11,779 nucleotides of DNA from NCBI GenBank assembly GCA_003162235.1, contig PMMN01000003.1:6895-18673 (forward strand). Reading direction: 5' to 3'. The notes under the pieces are model-generated. The model did not search any database, was not told the origin of the DNA, and saw only the letters and a program-made list of their open reading frames with translations. Each line of letters begins with the position of its first letter. The first letter of the stretch is position 1. The DNA comes from Actinomycetota bacterium (GTDB lineage Bacteria; Actinomycetota; Thermoleophilia; Gaiellales; Gaiellaceae). Positions 11,256 to 11,779 of the stretch are shown piece by piece. The translations under genes and the position numbers were made by a program.

Positions 11256-11779
11256 TTAATCGGAGCGAGCGCGGAACGGGTCATACGGGCGCCTGCTGGC
11301 GGCGATCTCCTGGTTGAGGGCGAGCAGGCGGGTATTCGTCTTGTCGGGGTCACTGGCGATCGAGCGCGGCCAGCCGTAGGCGGCGCAGACGGCCTCGTCG
11401 AGCTTGCACTGCGAGGCGGCGAGATCGGCGTAGGCGCCGTCGTCCACCTCGTTGTAGAGGCGGGTCAGCCCGAACTGGCGCTCGAGGCAGATCTCCTGGC
11501 GGCGGGCGACGACCTCGCGGGCGAGCTCGGCAATCTCCTCACGCCGGGCGTCCGTGATCGGATCGGGCCAGGGGAAGGTCTCAAAAGCGGAGGTCGGGGT
11601 GTAGCGGATATCTATTCTCAAGGTTGACGATTGAGCTCTTGCCCAGCGCTCATGAACGATCGACGAAAGCACACCAAACGAGTAGTCATCCTCAAGGGCG
11701 AAGACTTTCGTGAGGTTGCTTGGGCAAACACGAGGGCCGCACCAGCAGAACAGGAGGCGCTTCCCCTGAGCGTTAGCAG
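11256..11779 (-). CDS. MmeI-like type II restriction-methylation enzyme, C-terminal part (cut by window edge)
   Basis: The last 173 residues of a longer protein are visible; the frame stays open to the right edge, so the true start lies outside. In order they show NAQGKRLLFCWC, NLTKVFALEDDYSFGVLSS, VHERWARAQSSTLRIDIRYT, PTSAFETFPWP, then a helical end (ARREEIAELAREVVARRQEI, RLYNEVDDGAYADLA, LDEAVCAAYGWP). The D-DYSFGVLSS...H-RW...RYTPTSAFETFPWP block is the hallmark of the C-terminal target-recognition region of large single-chain methyltransferases of the MmeI/type IIL-IIG group. The nuclease and methylase motifs would be upstream and are not in view, so activity cannot be judged. It ends 155 bp from the tRNA scar and may be element cargo. 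The GTG at 11672 is inside the conserved block and is not the start. Confidence 0.85.
   Translation of the reverse strand, partial: ANAQGKRLLFCWCGPRVCPSNLTKVFALEDDYSFGVLSSIVHERWARAQSSTLRIDIRYTPTSAFETFPWPDPITDARREEIAELAREVVARRQEICLERQFGLTRLYNEVDDGAYADLAASQCKLDEAVCAAYGWPRSIASDPDKTNTRLLALNQEIAASRRPYDPFRARSD

Noticed and set aside
1..11779. CRISPR array
   Set aside because: No regularly spaced direct repeats of 20-40 bases with unique spacers were found; only short pairs and one two-copy repeat.

Overview
The window is high-GC DNA with GTG starts, short gene spacings and an ECF sigma/membrane-protein pair. This suggests an actinobacterium (Actinomycetota, perhaps a Thermoleophilia-type soil lineage); that is inference from style, with no rRNA or housekeeping marker to confirm it. 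Most of it is accessory DNA. The stretch 9060-10913 is visibly poorer in GC than its surroundings.

Layout: (1) 1-1709: an XRE-HTH/TPR regulator (387-1709, +). A 25-codon hydrophobic peptide gene with a perfect Shine-Dalgarno sequence (187-264, -) is divergent from it, and short palindromes lie between the two. This resembles RRNPP/Rgg-type peptide signalling and is the most interesting find here. (2) 2001-2453: a small SpoIIAA/STAS-like protein behind a structured leader. (3) 5759-2581, minus strand: a tightly coupled operon of a coiled-coil protein, a ParB-like/MT-A70 adenine methyltransferase fusion, an excisionase-like wHTH protein and a tyrosine integrase. Every junction overlaps, so this looks like the integration module of a mobile element. 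(4) 5796-6743, +: an unrecognised protein with two CxxC...H-H zinc-binding units, divergent from the integrase operon. (5) 7191-8701, +: an ECF sigma factor translationally coupled to a single-pass membrane protein, probably its anti-sigma factor. A strong terminator follows, and the pair is flanked by two diverged copies of an ~80-bp repeat. (6) 10913-9060, minus: three low-GC genes, namely two N-terminally anchored membrane proteins and a protein with an Rx4H motif of the HEPN ribonuclease type. (7) 11034-11166: a tRNA 3'-end fragment with a terminator, which looks like an attachment-site scar. (8) 11256-11779, minus: the C-terminal end of an MmeI-like type II restriction-methylation enzyme, cut by the window edge.

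Taken together this is a region of integrated elements and probable defence genes. The integrase operon supplies mobility and adenine methylation. The HEPN-like cluster and the MmeI-like enzyme are the probable defence cargo. The XRE-TPR/peptide and sigma/anti-sigma pairs are self-contained regulatory units.
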